Below the pieces are notes generated by a model. That model searched no databases. It was not told where the DNA came from and worked only from the letters and a program-made list of their open reading frames with translations. Source: Pseudomonas putida W15Oct28 (GTDB taxonomy: Bacteria; Pseudomonadota; Gammaproteobacteria; Pseudomonadales; Pseudomonadaceae). From it: a stretch of 64,000 nucleotides of DNA. The DNA lies in NCBI RefSeq assembly GCF_000708715.2, contig NZ_JENB01000017.1, positions 62,001-126,000 of the forward strand. The letters run 5' to 3'. A program made the position numbers and the translations under genes. This document shows, one piece after another, positions 8,650 through 17,416 of the stretch (within the stretch, counting starts at the first letter, position 1; each line of letters opens with the position of its first letter).

Positions 8650-9971
8650 AGCAATTTCCACTCTTTCATTCGTTGCTCAAGCAGCCTCAAGTGGACCGCT
8701 GGATGATTCATGACGGCATCAGGCAAGCCCGCAGCACTGAGCAGATCTGGCAGCGCCAACAGACGCGCTGCATCCTGCTTCAACCGGTCAAAAGCCAGCG
8801 CCGGGGTGATCAGGTCGGCCAGGCTGTTGCACGCCGCCCACCAGTCGATGTCGCCAGCACGCTCTATGCCGGGCGCCCATTTGGTGGTCCGGGTAATACC
8901 TTCCGCATCCAGCACCATCGGCGCCAGATCATAGATAGGTGCCAACCTGACGGAATTGGCACCACGGATCACGGCCATGTTCCGCCCGTGGTTGTCGGCG
9001 TTCCCCAGAACCTTGTTGATAAGGTCCCGTCGCAAATAGTCGGATACCAGGTCATCGATCTGTTGCTCTTGCCCGGCCAGCCTCCAGAGTGCCGCCAGGT
9101 TCCTCAGCGCCTCCCCATGGTCCATCCGGCTACCGGGTTGGGTGACGCCCGACAACGAGTAGATGGACTCCACCGCACGTCGTTGCACACCGTGCGGGGT
9201 GATCTCACGGTCAAAACGGCGCATCCACAGGCTGGGCTTTGTACCCTCCTCCAAAGCCATGTCATCCGTAGCCACAGTCTCCACACCCAGTGTTTGCAAT
9301 GCGCGGTAGTACAGAAATTCAGCCCGCAATATGTCCTGGTCGTTGTTCAGGCCCTGATTACGAGCGAACTTGATGAACCAGTGCCGACAAGCTTGCCCAT
9401 CATCAAGTGCCGCATCGGGATACAGAAGGCCGTCCTCGCCTTCCGTCATCAGTAGCTTGGGCGCCTCGCCGCCCGCGCCGGTGGCGCCGCCGATGGCAGC
9501 GCCCTGTTCGTAGGCGTACTCAAGAAAACGCTGATCGCGACTGACCACATCCTGCCTGGTGAAGCCCATTGGCGCACGTGAGTCCAGGTAGTCCATGGAC
9601 TCCTTGATACGCATGTTTCCCACGGGAGCCGGTGTACTCCTTGCCAGCAGAAACATGTCATCACTGACGCCGTCGGGCTTTGTCTGGCCGACATGCGACA
9701 TGAGGAAGCGTTTGGCTGCACCGGACGGCGCAATATCGTGAACGAATGCAGGCGCAGCAGGCAGCACGAAGCTGTCGAAGTCTACCGGCAGCCGAGCGCT
9801 GACCGCCTTGGCGGCAAAGCTCTGGTATGCATCGAGGTTGTCTCTGATATACGACGCTTCATAGGCGACGGCGCAAGGCCCATTGAAGCCTTGTTCTGGC
9901 TGCGAAAACGATAGCGTCATGGCGTCCTGCCAAACGCCATCGGAGAAGACTTGCAGGGTTAGCGGGTACAT
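8646..9971 (-). CDS. HipA-like serine/threonine kinase toxin
   Basis: This is a 441-residue HipA-family kinase. A HipA N-terminal (couple_hipA-type) region comes first, then a glycine-rich GATGAGGEAPK segment that aligns with the HipA P-loop/autophosphorylation loop, and a WFIKFARN strand with the ATP-binding lysine. The catalytic loop GNADNHGRN has Asp326, and the metal-binding APIYDLAP has Asp348. HipA kinases phosphorylate aminoacyl-tRNA synthetases or related targets and cause growth arrest. The ATG at 9971 has an AGG upstream; a longer start at 10016 has no ribosome binding site and lies where the promoter should be. The loop lacks the usual serine, so phospho-inactivation may differ. 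Confidence 0.85.
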   Translation of the reverse strand: MYPLTLQVFSDGVWQDAMTLSFSQPEQGFNGPCAVAYEASYIRDNLDAYQSFAAKAVSARLPVDFDSFVLPAAPAFVHDIAPSGAAKRFLMSHVGQTKPDGVSDDMFLLARSTPAPVGNMRIKESMDYLDSRAPMGFTRQDVVSRDQRFLEYAYEQGAAIGGATGAGGEAPKLLMTEGEDGLLYPDAALDDGQACRHWFIKFARNQGLNNDQDILRAEFLYYRALQTLGVETVATDDMALEEGTKPSLWMRRFDREITPHGVQRRAVESIYSLSGVTQPGSRMDHGEALRNLAALWRLAGQEQQIDDLVSDYLRRDLINKVLGNADNHGRNMAVIRGANSVRLAPIYDLAPMVLDAEGITRTTKWAPGIERAGDIDWWAACNSLADLITPALAFDRLKQDAARLLALPDLLSAAGLPDAVMNHPAVHLRLLEQRMKEWKLL

Positions 9972-10019
9972 AGACAACCTGCTGCGACTGTTCGGGCAAT
10001 CTGCAATATAGTGCATTTT

Positions 10020-10099
10020 TTGCGTTGCTGCTTTTGCAAAATATGTATTTTATTGCATATTTATCATGTCGAACGGGGTTGTACATGCATTTAAATGCA
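10020..10099 (-). promoter_or_regulatory. AT-rich hipA promoter region with perfect palindrome
   Basis: The stretch upstream of hipA is sharply AT-rich compared with its surroundings. It holds a perfect 14-bp palindrome TGCATTTAAATGCA (10086-10099) and a second imperfect dyad with ATATG/CATAT ends (10041-10060). Such dyads are typical operators for HipB-type autorepression; binding by the adjacent antitoxin is inference. Confidence 0.5.
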
Positions 10100-10100
10100 C

Positions 10101-10125
10101 AAAAAAAGGGGAGCATCCGCTCCCC
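10101..10125 (-). terminator. Rho-independent terminator of the pyruvate carboxylase operon
   Basis: Read on the minus strand, a 7-bp GC stem (GGGGAGC/GCTCCCC, arms 10119-10125 and 10108-10114) is followed by seven T. It lies 33 bp beyond the stop of the biotinylated subunit gene. Confidence 0.88.
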
Positions 10126-10157
10126 AGAGGTTAACCGCTTGTAGATAAGGGCTTAAA

Positions 10158-11963
10158 TCAGCCCTCGATCTCGATCAGGATTTCGCCCGGCGTCACGCGA
10201 TCGCCCTTGGCCACGTGGATGGCCACGACCTTGCCGGCGATGGCCGCCTGCACTTCGGTTTCCATCTTCATGGCTTCGGTGATCAGCACGGCCTGGCCGG
10301 CCTTGACCACGTCACCTTCCTTGACCAGTACATCGACGATGTTGCCTGGCATGTTGGTGCTGACGTGGCCTGGGTCGGTGGCTTGCTTGCGCTTGCTGCC
10401 GCCGCCGACGAACTCGTTGAGTGGCTCGAACACCACTTCTTCCGGCATGCCGTCGATCGACAGGTAGAAGTGACGCTTGCCTTCGGCCTTCACGCCAACG
10501 CCGGTGATGTCGACGCGGTAGGTTTCGCCGTGCACGTCGATGACGAACTCGGTCGGTACGCCTTCACCGCCTGGCGCAGAAACGGCGCCAGCCTCCGGAA
10601 TCGGCAGCAACGCTTCCGGGGTGAGGGTGCCGGCTTCGCGTTCTTCGAGGAACTTGCGGCCAATGTCCGGGAACATGGCGAACGTCAGCACGTCTTCTTC
10701 GCAACGGGCCAGGGCACCGATGTCGGCACGCAGCTTGGTCATCTCTGGCTTCAGCAGGTCGGCCGGGCGCACGTCGATCACTTCTTCGCTGCCGATCGCC
10801 TGACGGCGCAGCTGCTCGTTGACCACGCCCGGGGCTTTGCCGTAACCGCCTTGCAGGTACAGCTTCACTTCGTTGGTGATGGTCTTGTAGCGCTCGCCGG
10901 CCAGCACGTTGAAGAACGCCTGGGTGCCGACGATCTGAGAGGTCGGCGTCACCAGCGGCGGGAAGCCGAGGTCTTCACGCACACGCGGGATCTCTGCCAG
11001 CACTTCGTTCATGCGGTTGAGCGCGCCCTGCTCTTTCAGCTGGTTGGCCAGGTTGGAAATCATGCCGCCCGGCACCTGGTTGACCTGCACGCGGGTGTCC
11101 ACGGCGGTGAACTCGCTTTCGAACTGGTGGTACTTCTTGCGCACGGCGTAGAAGTACAAGCCGATTTCCTGCAGCAGCTCCAGGTCCAGGCCGGTGTCGA
11201 ACTCGCTGCCCTTGAGCGCAGCAACCATCGACTCGGTGCCCGGGTGGCTGGTGCCCCAGGCGAAGCTGGAGATGGCGGTGTCGATGTGGTCGGCGCCGTT
11301 TTCCACAGCCTTGAGCTGGCACATGGCGGCCAGGCCGGCGGTGTCGTGGGAGTGGATGAACACCGGCAGCGACTGCTCGGCCTTCAGTGCCTTGACCAGT
11401 TCACCAGCGGCGAATGGGGTCAGCAGGCCGGCCATGTCCTTGATTGCCACCGAGTCGCAACCCATGGCTTCCATCTGCTTGGCCTGGGCTACAAAGGCGT
11501 CGATGGTGTGCACAGGGCTGACCGTGTAGGCGATGGTGCCCTGGGCGTGCTTGCCGGCGGCCTTGACCGCTTCGATGGCCACGCGCAGGTTACGCACGTC
11601 GTTCATGGCGTCGAAGATGCGGAACACATCGATGCCGTTTACCGCAGCCTTGGCGACGAAGGCCTTGACCACGTCGTCGCTGTAGTGGCGGTAGCCCAGC
11701 AGGTTCTGGCCGCGCAGCAGCATTTGCAGGCGGGTGTTGGGCAGGGCGGCGCGCAGCTTGCGCAGGCGCTCCCACGGGTCTTCCTTGAGGAAGCGCACGC
11801 AGGCGTCGAAAGTGGCGCCGCCCCAGACTTCGAGCGACCAATAGCCGACTTTGTCGAGCTTGTCGCAGATCGGCAGCATGTCTTCGGTACGCATGCGGGT
11901 GGCCAGCAGGGACTGGTGGGCGTCGCGCAGGATCGTGTCGGTTACGTGAATTTTCTTGGACAT
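10158..11963 (-). CDS. pycB: Pyruvate carboxylase subunit B (carboxyltransferase plus biotin carrier; often annotated oadA)
   Basis: This is the 601-residue carboxyltransferase/biotin-carrier subunit of a two-subunit pyruvate carboxylase, which makes oxaloacetate from pyruvate to refill the TCA cycle. The HMGL-like domain opens with TDTILRDAHQSL. A PYC/OADA middle domain follows, then a C-terminal biotinyl domain with the EAMKMETEV site (biotin on about Lys566). It is often labelled oxaloacetate decarboxylase alpha, but no membrane decarboxylase subunits are nearby and the biotin carboxylase gene lies immediately upstream. The ATG at 11963 has GAGGA at good spacing; a GTG at 11978 is less likely. 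Confidence 0.93.
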   Translation of the reverse strand: MSKKIHVTDTILRDAHQSLLATRMRTEDMLPICDKLDKVGYWSLEVWGGATFDACVRFLKEDPWERLRKLRAALPNTRLQMLLRGQNLLGYRHYSDDVVKAFVAKAAVNGIDVFRIFDAMNDVRNLRVAIEAVKAAGKHAQGTIAYTVSPVHTIDAFVAQAKQMEAMGCDSVAIKDMAGLLTPFAAGELVKALKAEQSLPVFIHSHDTAGLAAMCQLKAVENGADHIDTAISSFAWGTSHPGTESMVAALKGSEFDTGLDLELLQEIGLYFYAVRKKYHQFESEFTAVDTRVQVNQVPGGMISNLANQLKEQGALNRMNEVLAEIPRVREDLGFPPLVTPTSQIVGTQAFFNVLAGERYKTITNEVKLYLQGGYGKAPGVVNEQLRRQAIGSEEVIDVRPADLLKPEMTKLRADIGALARCEEDVLTFAMFPDIGRKFLEEREAGTLTPEALLPIPEAGAVSAPGGEGVPTEFVIDVHGETYRVDITGVGVKAEGKRHFYLSIDGMPEEVVFEPLNEFVGGGSKRKQATDPGHVSTNMPGNIVDVLVKEGDVVKAGQAVLITEAMKMETEVQAAIAGKVVAIHVAKGDRVTPGEILIEIEG

Positions 11964-11974
11964 TATAGGTTTCC

Positions 11975-13390
11975 TCACAGGCCTGCGTGGGCGGCGATGG
12001 CGGCGGCGATGGCCAGGGCCAGCTCTTCGGGTTTGCGCTTGATCGAGTAGTTGGTCAGTTCAGGGTGGCTTTCGACGAAGCTGGTATTGAACTGCCCGCT
12101 ACGGAATTCCGGGTTGCGCAGGATTTCCTGGTAGTACGCGGCGGTGGTCTTCACCCCTTGCACGCGCATGTCGTCCAGGGCTCGCAGGCCGCGGTCCATG
12201 GCCTCTTCCCAGGTCAACGCCCACACCACCAGTTTCAGGCACATGGAGTCGTAGAACGGCGGAATGGTGTAGCCGGTATAGATCGCTGTATCGGTACGCA
12301 CGCCCGGGCCGCCGGGGGCGTAGTAACGGGTAATCTTGCCGAAGCTGGGCAGGAAGTTGTTCTTCGGGTCTTCCGCGTTGATGCGGAACTGCAGCGCGTA
12401 ACCGCGGTGCTGGATGTCTTCCTGCTTGACCGACAGCGGCAGGCCCGAGGCGATGCGAATCTGCTCACGGACGATGTCGATACCGGTGATCTCCTCGGTG
12501 ATGGTGTGTTCCACCTGCACCCGGGTGTTCATTTCCATGAAGTACACCTCGCCATCGGCGAGCAGGAACTCCACGGTACCGGCGTTCTCGTAGTTCACCG
12601 CCTTGGCTGCACGTACCGCCAGGTCGCCGATGTAGGCGCGCTGCTCGGGCGTGAGCTGTGGGCTTGGGGCAATTTCGATGAGCTTCTGGTTACGGCGCTG
12701 GATCGAGCAGTCGCGCTCGAACAGGTGCACCACGTTGCCGAAGCTGTCACCGAGGATCTGTGCCTCGATGTGCTTGGGGTTGACGATGCACTTTTCCAGG
12801 AACACTTCGGCCGAACCAAAGGCCTTGGTGGCCTCGGAAATCACCCGTGGGAAGTTCTGTTCCAGCTCTTCGCGGCTGTTGCAACGGCGAATACCGCGGC
12901 CGCCACCACCAGAGGTGGCCTTGAGCATCACCGGGTAACCGATGCGCTCACCTTCGCTCAGGGCTTCATGAATATCGGCAACGTTGCCTTCGGTGCCCGG
13001 GGTTACCGGCACACCGGCGGCAATCATGGTGCGGCGCGCTTCGGTCTTGTCGCCCATGCCGCGAATGACGTCAGCGGCGGGGCCGATGAACTTGATCCCG
13101 CGTTCGGCGCAGATCTCTGCCAGTTCAGCGTTTTCCGACAGGAAACCATAGCCCGGGTGCAGGGCATCACAGCCGGTTTCCACAGCCAGGTTCACCAGCT
13201 TGCGCGGGTTCAGGTAACCGGCCAGCGGCTCGGCACCAATGCTGTGGGCTTCGTCGGCGCGCTTGACGTGCAAGGCGTGCCGATCGGCGTCGGAATAGAT
13301 CGCTACCGAGCGTATGCCCATCTCGGCGCAGGCACGCACGATCCGAACTGCGATTTCACCTCGGTTGGCGATCAGGATTTTTTTTATCAC
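11975..13390 (-). CDS. pycA: Pyruvate carboxylase subunit A (biotin carboxylase)
   Basis: This is a 471-residue biotin carboxylase that uses ATP and bicarbonate to carboxylate the biotin carried by the partner subunit. It shows the N-terminal KKILIANRGEIAVRIVRA, the ATP-grasp glycine loop (KATSGGGGRGIRR), EKCIVNPKHIEAQ, and the EMNTRVQVEHTITE segment near the metal site. Length and order match pycA-pycB of Pseudomonas; an AccC paralogue is the main alternative, but the downstream biotinylated carboxyltransferase settles the role. It ends 11 bp before the partner's ATG, and the divergent LysR regulator is likely its controller. Confidence 0.93.
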   Translation of the reverse strand: MIKKILIANRGEIAVRIVRACAEMGIRSVAIYSDADRHALHVKRADEAHSIGAEPLAGYLNPRKLVNLAVETGCDALHPGYGFLSENAELAEICAERGIKFIGPAADVIRGMGDKTEARRTMIAAGVPVTPGTEGNVADIHEALSEGERIGYPVMLKATSGGGGRGIRRCNSREELEQNFPRVISEATKAFGSAEVFLEKCIVNPKHIEAQILGDSFGNVVHLFERDCSIQRRNQKLIEIAPSPQLTPEQRAYIGDLAVRAAKAVNYENAGTVEFLLADGEVYFMEMNTRVQVEHTITEEITGIDIVREQIRIASGLPLSVKQEDIQHRGYALQFRINAEDPKNNFLPSFGKITRYYAPGGPGVRTDTAIYTGYTIPPFYDSMCLKLVVWALTWEEAMDRGLRALDDMRVQGVKTTAAYYQEILRNPEFRSGQFNTSFVESHPELTNYSIKRKPEELALAIAAAIAAHAGL

Positions 13391-13580
13391 TGGAGTCTTC
13401 CCAAAGCCGTAGGAACAGTCGAGCCGGTTCTACCGGTCGGCGCGTGACCAAGCGTTGCTGGCCAGTCGCATATTCACCCTAGCGCTGTAGGTCGATAAAC
13501 AAAAATCAATATTTGTTAGAGGCAGCATTAGTAAAAGCTTATAGTGCAGTTACAAGGTGTTGCCGAAGGGCGGGTGAAAA

Positions 13581-14543
13581 ATGCGTAAGTCATTGATGCG
13601 TATGACTTTGCGTCAATTGCAGATCTTCAATGAGGTGTGCGATTTGCGCTCGTACAGCCGGGCAGCGGAAGAGATGTCGCTGACACAACCCGCCGTTAGT
13701 CTACAGATCCGCCAGCTCGAAGAGCTGATCGGCCAGCCGCTGTTCGAGTACGTGGGCAAGAAACTCTACCTGACCGAAGCGGCCGAAGCCCTGCAACGCG
13801 CCAGCCGCGACATCTTCGGGCGCCTCGAGAGCCTGGACATGCAGCTGTCTGACATGCAGGGCTCATTGCAGGGGCAACTCAAACTGGCGATCGAGTCCAG
13901 CGCCAAGTACTTCGTGCCACACCTGTTCGCCGCCTTCAAGCAGCGTCACCCGGAGGTCAACCTGACCTTGACGGTGGTCAATCGCGCCCAGGCCATCCGC
14001 CGCCTTTCGGATAACCGCGACGACATCATCATCATGTCGATGGTGCCGCAGGACATGGGCCTGGAGTTTCTGCCGTTCCTCAACAACCCGATCATCGCGG
14101 TGGCGCCGCCCGAGCACCCGCTGTGCAAGCTGGAGCAGCTGCGCCTGCAGGACCTGGAGCCTCATACCCTGCTGGTACGCGAGCAGGGCTCAGGCACGCG
14201 CAAGGCCTGCGAGGAGTATTTCAAGGACAAGCGCGTGCACTTCACCCAGACCCTGGAAGTGGCGTCGGCCGATGCGCAGCGCGAGTGCGTGATCGCCGGC
14301 TTGGGCATCGCCCTGCTGACCCGCCATGCAGTCAACCTGGAACTGGCCACAGGTGTGCTGAAGGAGTTACCGGTGGAAGAGCTGCCGCTGTACCGCAGTT
14401 GGTGCGTGGTGCAGTCCAAGGCCAAGCGGCAGTCGCCGGTGGCCTTGGCGTTTCTGGCATTCATCCGCAGCGAACGTGCGTTGATCAGTGCGCTTGTTGA
14501 GCGTTTTTCGGGGAAGTTGCCGCTGAAGACTGCCACACCGTGA
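13581..14543 (+). CDS. LysR-family transcriptional regulator divergent from pycA
   Basis: This is a LysR-type regulator of about 320 residues. The N-terminal winged HTH has TLRQLQIFNEVCDLRSYSRAAEEMSLTQPAVSLQIRQLEELIG split over its first 60 residues, and the LysR substrate-binding fold follows (CbbR-like in its opening). It is transcribed away from pycA across a 190-bp gap, the usual arrangement for a LysR protein controlling its divergent neighbour, so control of anaplerotic carboxylation is inferred. The start at 13581 has a purine-rich upstream stretch; an in-frame ATG at 13602 is an alternative. Its last 59 bp overlap the 3' end of the convergent small gene. Confidence 0.9.
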   Translation: MRKSLMRMTLRQLQIFNEVCDLRSYSRAAEEMSLTQPAVSLQIRQLEELIGQPLFEYVGKKLYLTEAAEALQRASRDIFGRLESLDMQLSDMQGSLQGQLKLAIESSAKYFVPHLFAAFKQRHPEVNLTLTVVNRAQAIRRLSDNRDDIIIMSMVPQDMGLEFLPFLNNPIIAVAPPEHPLCKLEQLRLQDLEPHTLLVREQGSGTRKACEEYFKDKRVHFTQTLEVASADAQRECVIAGLGIALLTRHAVNLELATGVLKELPVEELPLYRSWCVVQSKAKRQSPVALAFLAFIRSERALISALVERFSGKLPLKTATP

Positions 14544-14703
14544 GTGCTTGCAACTCGGGATAATCCACCAGGTCGCGCAGCAGTTGACGTTGGTCGCAAT
14601 ACACCTCGATCGCGCGGCGGTATTCCATGCGGCGCTGATCCTTTTCCTGCTGCTTGCGAGCTTTGGCGTTGGGTTGGTAGATACCGTCGTGGTCACGTGC
14701 CAT
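14485..14703 (-). CDS. Small conserved protein of the PA3496 family
   Basis: This is a 72-residue, strongly charged protein. Its core NAKARKQQEKDQRRMEYRRAIEVY resembles the small PA3496-type proteins found widely in Pseudomonas, of unknown or putative envelope-integrity role. The N-terminal half is a probable amphipathic helix rich in Arg, Lys, Gln and Glu. No signal peptide or membrane segment is visible. The coding end overlaps the convergent LysR gene by 59 bp. The family assignment rests on remembered sequence features, so certainty is moderate. Confidence 0.68.
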   Translation of the reverse strand: MARDHDGIYQPNAKARKQQEKDQRRMEYRRAIEVYCDQRQLLRDLVDYPELQALTVWQSSAATSPKNAQQAH

Positions 14704-14804
14704 TGCCTGTCTCCCAGATAGGATGCGGGAGTTTCAGACTGGCCTTGAAGGTTTACGATTTGGCTGTGGGATGGTGACAAAATCGTGAATTTTTACTCCC
14801 TGTG

Positions 14805-14902
14805 CCGGCCTCTTCGCGGGCTTGCCCGCTCCCACAGGTAATGTGCACCGCTTGAAATCAGCGCAATTCCTGTGGGAGCGGGCAAGCCCGCGAAGAGGCC
14901 GG
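14805..14902. repeat. REP pair with near-perfect inverted arms
   Basis: Arms at 14805-14837 and 14870-14902 are exact reverse complements over 33 bp. They carry the GCGGGCTTGCCCGC core and lie just beyond the stop of the RpiR-type regulator gene. Confidence 0.88.
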
Positions 14903-14914
14903 TACAGGTTGAAT

Positions 14915-15781
14915 TCAGTCGTCTGTAGCCTTGATCGACTTGGGCGACAAACGCAGGCTGCGCAAGCTGCGCTTCACGCTTTTCAGGTGGTTGACCAGGC
15001 TTGGCCCGCGCGCCATGGCCACGCCCATGGCCAGCACGTCGATCACCACCAGGTGGGCGATACGCGAGGTCAGCGGGGTGTAGATTTCGGTGTCTTCATG
15101 CACGTCGATCGCCAGGTTCACGGTCGACAGCTCGGCCAGCGGTGTCTGGCTTGGGCACAGGGTAATCAGGTTGGCGCCGCTCTCACGCACCAGGTTGGCG
15201 GTGATCAGCAGGTCCTTGGAGCGGCCCGACTGGGAAATACACACCGCCACATCGCCAGGCCTCAAGGTAACCGCCGACATCGCCTGCATGTGCGGGTCGG
15301 AATACGCGGCCGCACTGAGCAGCAGGCGGAAGAACTTGTGCTGGGCGTCCGCCGCGACCGCGCCGGATGCGCCAAAGCCATAGAACTCCACCCGTTGCGC
15401 CTGGGCCATGGCGCTCACGGCCTGTTGCAGCGCATGCGGGTCGAGGTGCTCGCGCACTTCCATCAGCGTGTGCAGGGTGGTGTCGAAAATCTTCAGGCTG
15501 TAGTCGGCAACCGAGTCGTCTTCATGGATGGCGAACTGGCCAAAACTGGCCCCGGCGGCCAGGCTCTGCGCCAGTTTCAATTTCAGGTCCTGGAAGCCCG
15601 AGCAACCGATGGCCCGGCAGAAACGTACGATCGTCGGTTCGCTGATACCCACGCTGTGCGCCAGGTCGGCCATCGAGCTGTGCATGACCGCAGCCGGGTC
15701 GAGCAGCACGTGGTCGGCCACTTTGAGTTCCGATTTGCGCAGCAGGTGGCGCGATTGGGCGATATGTTGCAACAGATTCAC
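14915..15781 (-). CDS. RpiR/HexR-family transcriptional regulator
   Basis: This is a 288-residue regulator with an N-terminal HTH_6 domain (VADHVLLDPAAVMHSSMADLAHSVGISEPTIVRFCRA spread over residues 21-57) and a C-terminal sugar-isomerase (SIS) domain that senses a phosphosugar. Known Pseudomonas HexR binds KDPG and represses zwf, pgl, eda and edd. This gene is divergent from a zwf paralogue with a HexR-consensus operator between them, so it is probably a HexR paralogue, or the site serves the main HexR. It starts with GTG. The canonical hexR is expected in the zwf-pgl-eda locus elsewhere. Confidence 0.9.
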   Translation of the reverse strand: MNLLQHIAQSRHLLRKSELKVADHVLLDPAAVMHSSMADLAHSVGISEPTIVRFCRAIGCSGFQDLKLKLAQSLAAGASFGQFAIHEDDSVADYSLKIFDTTLHTLMEVREHLDPHALQQAVSAMAQAQRVEFYGFGASGAVAADAQHKFFRLLLSAAAYSDPHMQAMSAVTLRPGDVAVCISQSGRSKDLLITANLVRESGANLITLCPSQTPLAELSTVNLAIDVHEDTEIYTPLTSRIAHLVVIDVLAMGVAMARGPSLVNHLKSVKRSLRSLRLSPKSIKATDD

Positions 15782-15825
15782 GGGCTGGACTCGGTTATGA
15801 TCGACTGGCCGGGTTGTAGCTTTCT

Positions 15826-15840
15826 TGTAGTTATACTACA
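15826..15840. promoter_or_regulatory. HexR-type operator between rpiR-like gene and zwf
   Basis: TGTAGT-TAT-ACTACA is a perfect 6-bp inverted repeat with a 3-bp spacer. It matches the known HexR consensus TGTARTNNNAYTACA and lies 59 bp before the zwf start and 45 bp before the regulator start. A TTGTAGC half-site lies just upstream at about 15814-15820. Confidence 0.8.
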
Positions 15841-15884
15841 TGGACGCCAACCCGCCCAGTTAAACGAACGTGGAGAGTGGCGGT

Positions 15885-17327
15885 TTGACTATTCCTTGCG
15901 ACATTCTGGTGTTCGGTGGCACCGGCGATCTGGCCCTGCACAAACTCCTCCCGGCGCTCTATCACTTGTATCGCGAGGCGCGCCTGAACAACGCGGTACG
16001 CATCATCGCCCTCGCCCGCCGCAACATAAGCCGTAACGAATACCTCAAGCTCGCAGAACGCCATTGCCGTGCGCAGATTGCCCGCAATGACTTCGACGAA
16101 GACGTATGGCAACGCTTTGCCGCGCGCCTCGATTACTTCCCCATGGATGCCTCGCAGAGCGCCGACTTCGGCCGCCTGGCGCGCTACCTCGGCGAACCTG
16201 GCGGGCTGACGCGCATCTTCTACCTGGCCACCGCTCCCAACCTGTTCGTGCCGATTGCCAACTACCTGCGTAACGCCGGCCTGGCCGACCCCGAAGCGCG
16301 CATCGTGCTGGAAAAGCCGATTGGTCACTCGCTGGCCTCGGCTACCGCCATCAACGAGGCGATTGGCGCAGTGTTCGACGAAAACCAGGTCTTTCGCATC
16401 GACCACTACCTGGGCAAGGAAACCGTGCAGAACCTGATGGCCCTGCGCTTCGCCAATGCCCTGCTGGAGCCGGTGTGGCGCAACAATCAGGTCGACCATG
16501 TGCAGATCAGCGTTTGCGAGACCCTGGGGGTAGAGAACCGCGGCGCCTACTATGACCGCGCCGGGGCAACCCGCGACATGCTGCAGAACCACCTGCTGCA
16601 GTTGCTGTGCCTGGTGGCCATGGAGCCACCTGCGCAGTTCGAGGCTGAAGCGGTACGCGACGAAAAGGTGAAGATCCTCCGGGCCCTCAAGCCCATCACC
16701 GGCCAGGATGTGCAGGACAAGACCGTGCGCGGTCAGTACGGTGCCGGGCACATCGGCGGCCAGGAAGTGCCGGCCTATTACTTCGAAAAGGACGTCGACA
16801 ACGACAGCGATACCGAAACCTTCGTGGCCATCGAAGCGCACATCGACAACTGGCGCTGGGCAGGTGTGCCCTTCTACCTGCGCACCGGCAAGCGTATGGC
16901 GCGGCGCTCGTCGCAGATCGTCATTCAGTTCAAGCCGGTACCCCACGAGCTGTTCAGCGGTGGTCAGGTCAACCAGCTGTTGATCCAGCTGCAACCGGAT
17001 GAGCGCATCAGCCTGCGCATGATGACCAAGAGCCCAGGCAAGGGCATGCGGCTGGAACCGGTCGAGCTGGACCTGAACCTGGCTCAGGTATTCAGCCAGA
17101 CCCGCCGCTGGGAGGCTTACGAGCGGCTGCTGCTGGACATCGTCGAGGGTGATTCGACACTGTTCATGCGCCGCGATGAAGTGGAGGCGGCCTGGCACTG
17201 GATCGATCCGGTAATAAAGGGTTGGCAGGAGCACTTTCAGGCGCCACGCCACTATGCCGCCGGCAGCAATGGCCCGGAACAGGCCGGCAGCCTGCTGGCC
17301 AGGCATGGCAGGCATTGGCACAGCTGA
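15885..17327 (+). CDS. zwf: Glucose-6-phosphate dehydrogenase
   Basis: This is a G6PD of about 480 residues, oxidising glucose-6-phosphate to 6-phosphogluconolactone with NAD(P)+, the entry to the Entner-Doudoroff and pentose phosphate routes. The dinucleotide fold GGTGDLALHKLLPALYHL is near the N-terminus, and the active-site signature RIDHYLGKE lies at nt 16397-16423. A TTG at 15885 is preceded by GGAG nine bases upstream; a GTG at 15870 in the same frame lacks a ribosome binding site. P. putida carries several zwf paralogues; this one stands alone, without pgl or eda, and pairs only with the divergent RpiR-type regulator. Confidence 0.92.
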   Translation: MTIPCDILVFGGTGDLALHKLLPALYHLYREARLNNAVRIIALARRNISRNEYLKLAERHCRAQIARNDFDEDVWQRFAARLDYFPMDASQSADFGRLARYLGEPGGLTRIFYLATAPNLFVPIANYLRNAGLADPEARIVLEKPIGHSLASATAINEAIGAVFDENQVFRIDHYLGKETVQNLMALRFANALLEPVWRNNQVDHVQISVCETLGVENRGAYYDRAGATRDMLQNHLLQLLCLVAMEPPAQFEAEAVRDEKVKILRALKPITGQDVQDKTVRGQYGAGHIGGQEVPAYYFEKDVDNDSDTETFVAIEAHIDNWRWAGVPFYLRTGKRMARRSSQIVIQFKPVPHELFSGGQVNQLLIQLQPDERISLRMMTKSPGKGMRLEPVELDLNLAQVFSQTRRWEAYERLLLDIVEGDSTLFMRRDEVEAAWHWIDPVIKGWQEHFQAPRHYAAGSNGPEQAGSLLARHGRHWHS

Positions 17328-17416
17328 AGCGCTTCGCTCTGCATTGCGGGTAGGCGCTGCAAGCAATCTGTCGCCCGGAGGGTACATACCGCCCTTCCCA
17401 AGACAGGAGTATCGAA

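Noticed and set aside
9972..10016. N-terminal extension of the hipA-like gene
   Set aside because: No ribosome binding site precedes the 10016 ATG. It lies in the AT-rich promoter-like stretch and adds residues unlike the family.
10215..12050. Open frame of 611 codons antisense to pycB
   Set aside because: The real gene on the minus strand has clear carboxyltransferase and biotin motifs; the plus frame has none.
10158..13390. Sodium-pumping oxaloacetate decarboxylase
   Set aside because: No beta or gamma membrane subunit genes are present, while a biotin carboxylase gene is directly upstream, which fits pyruvate carboxylase.
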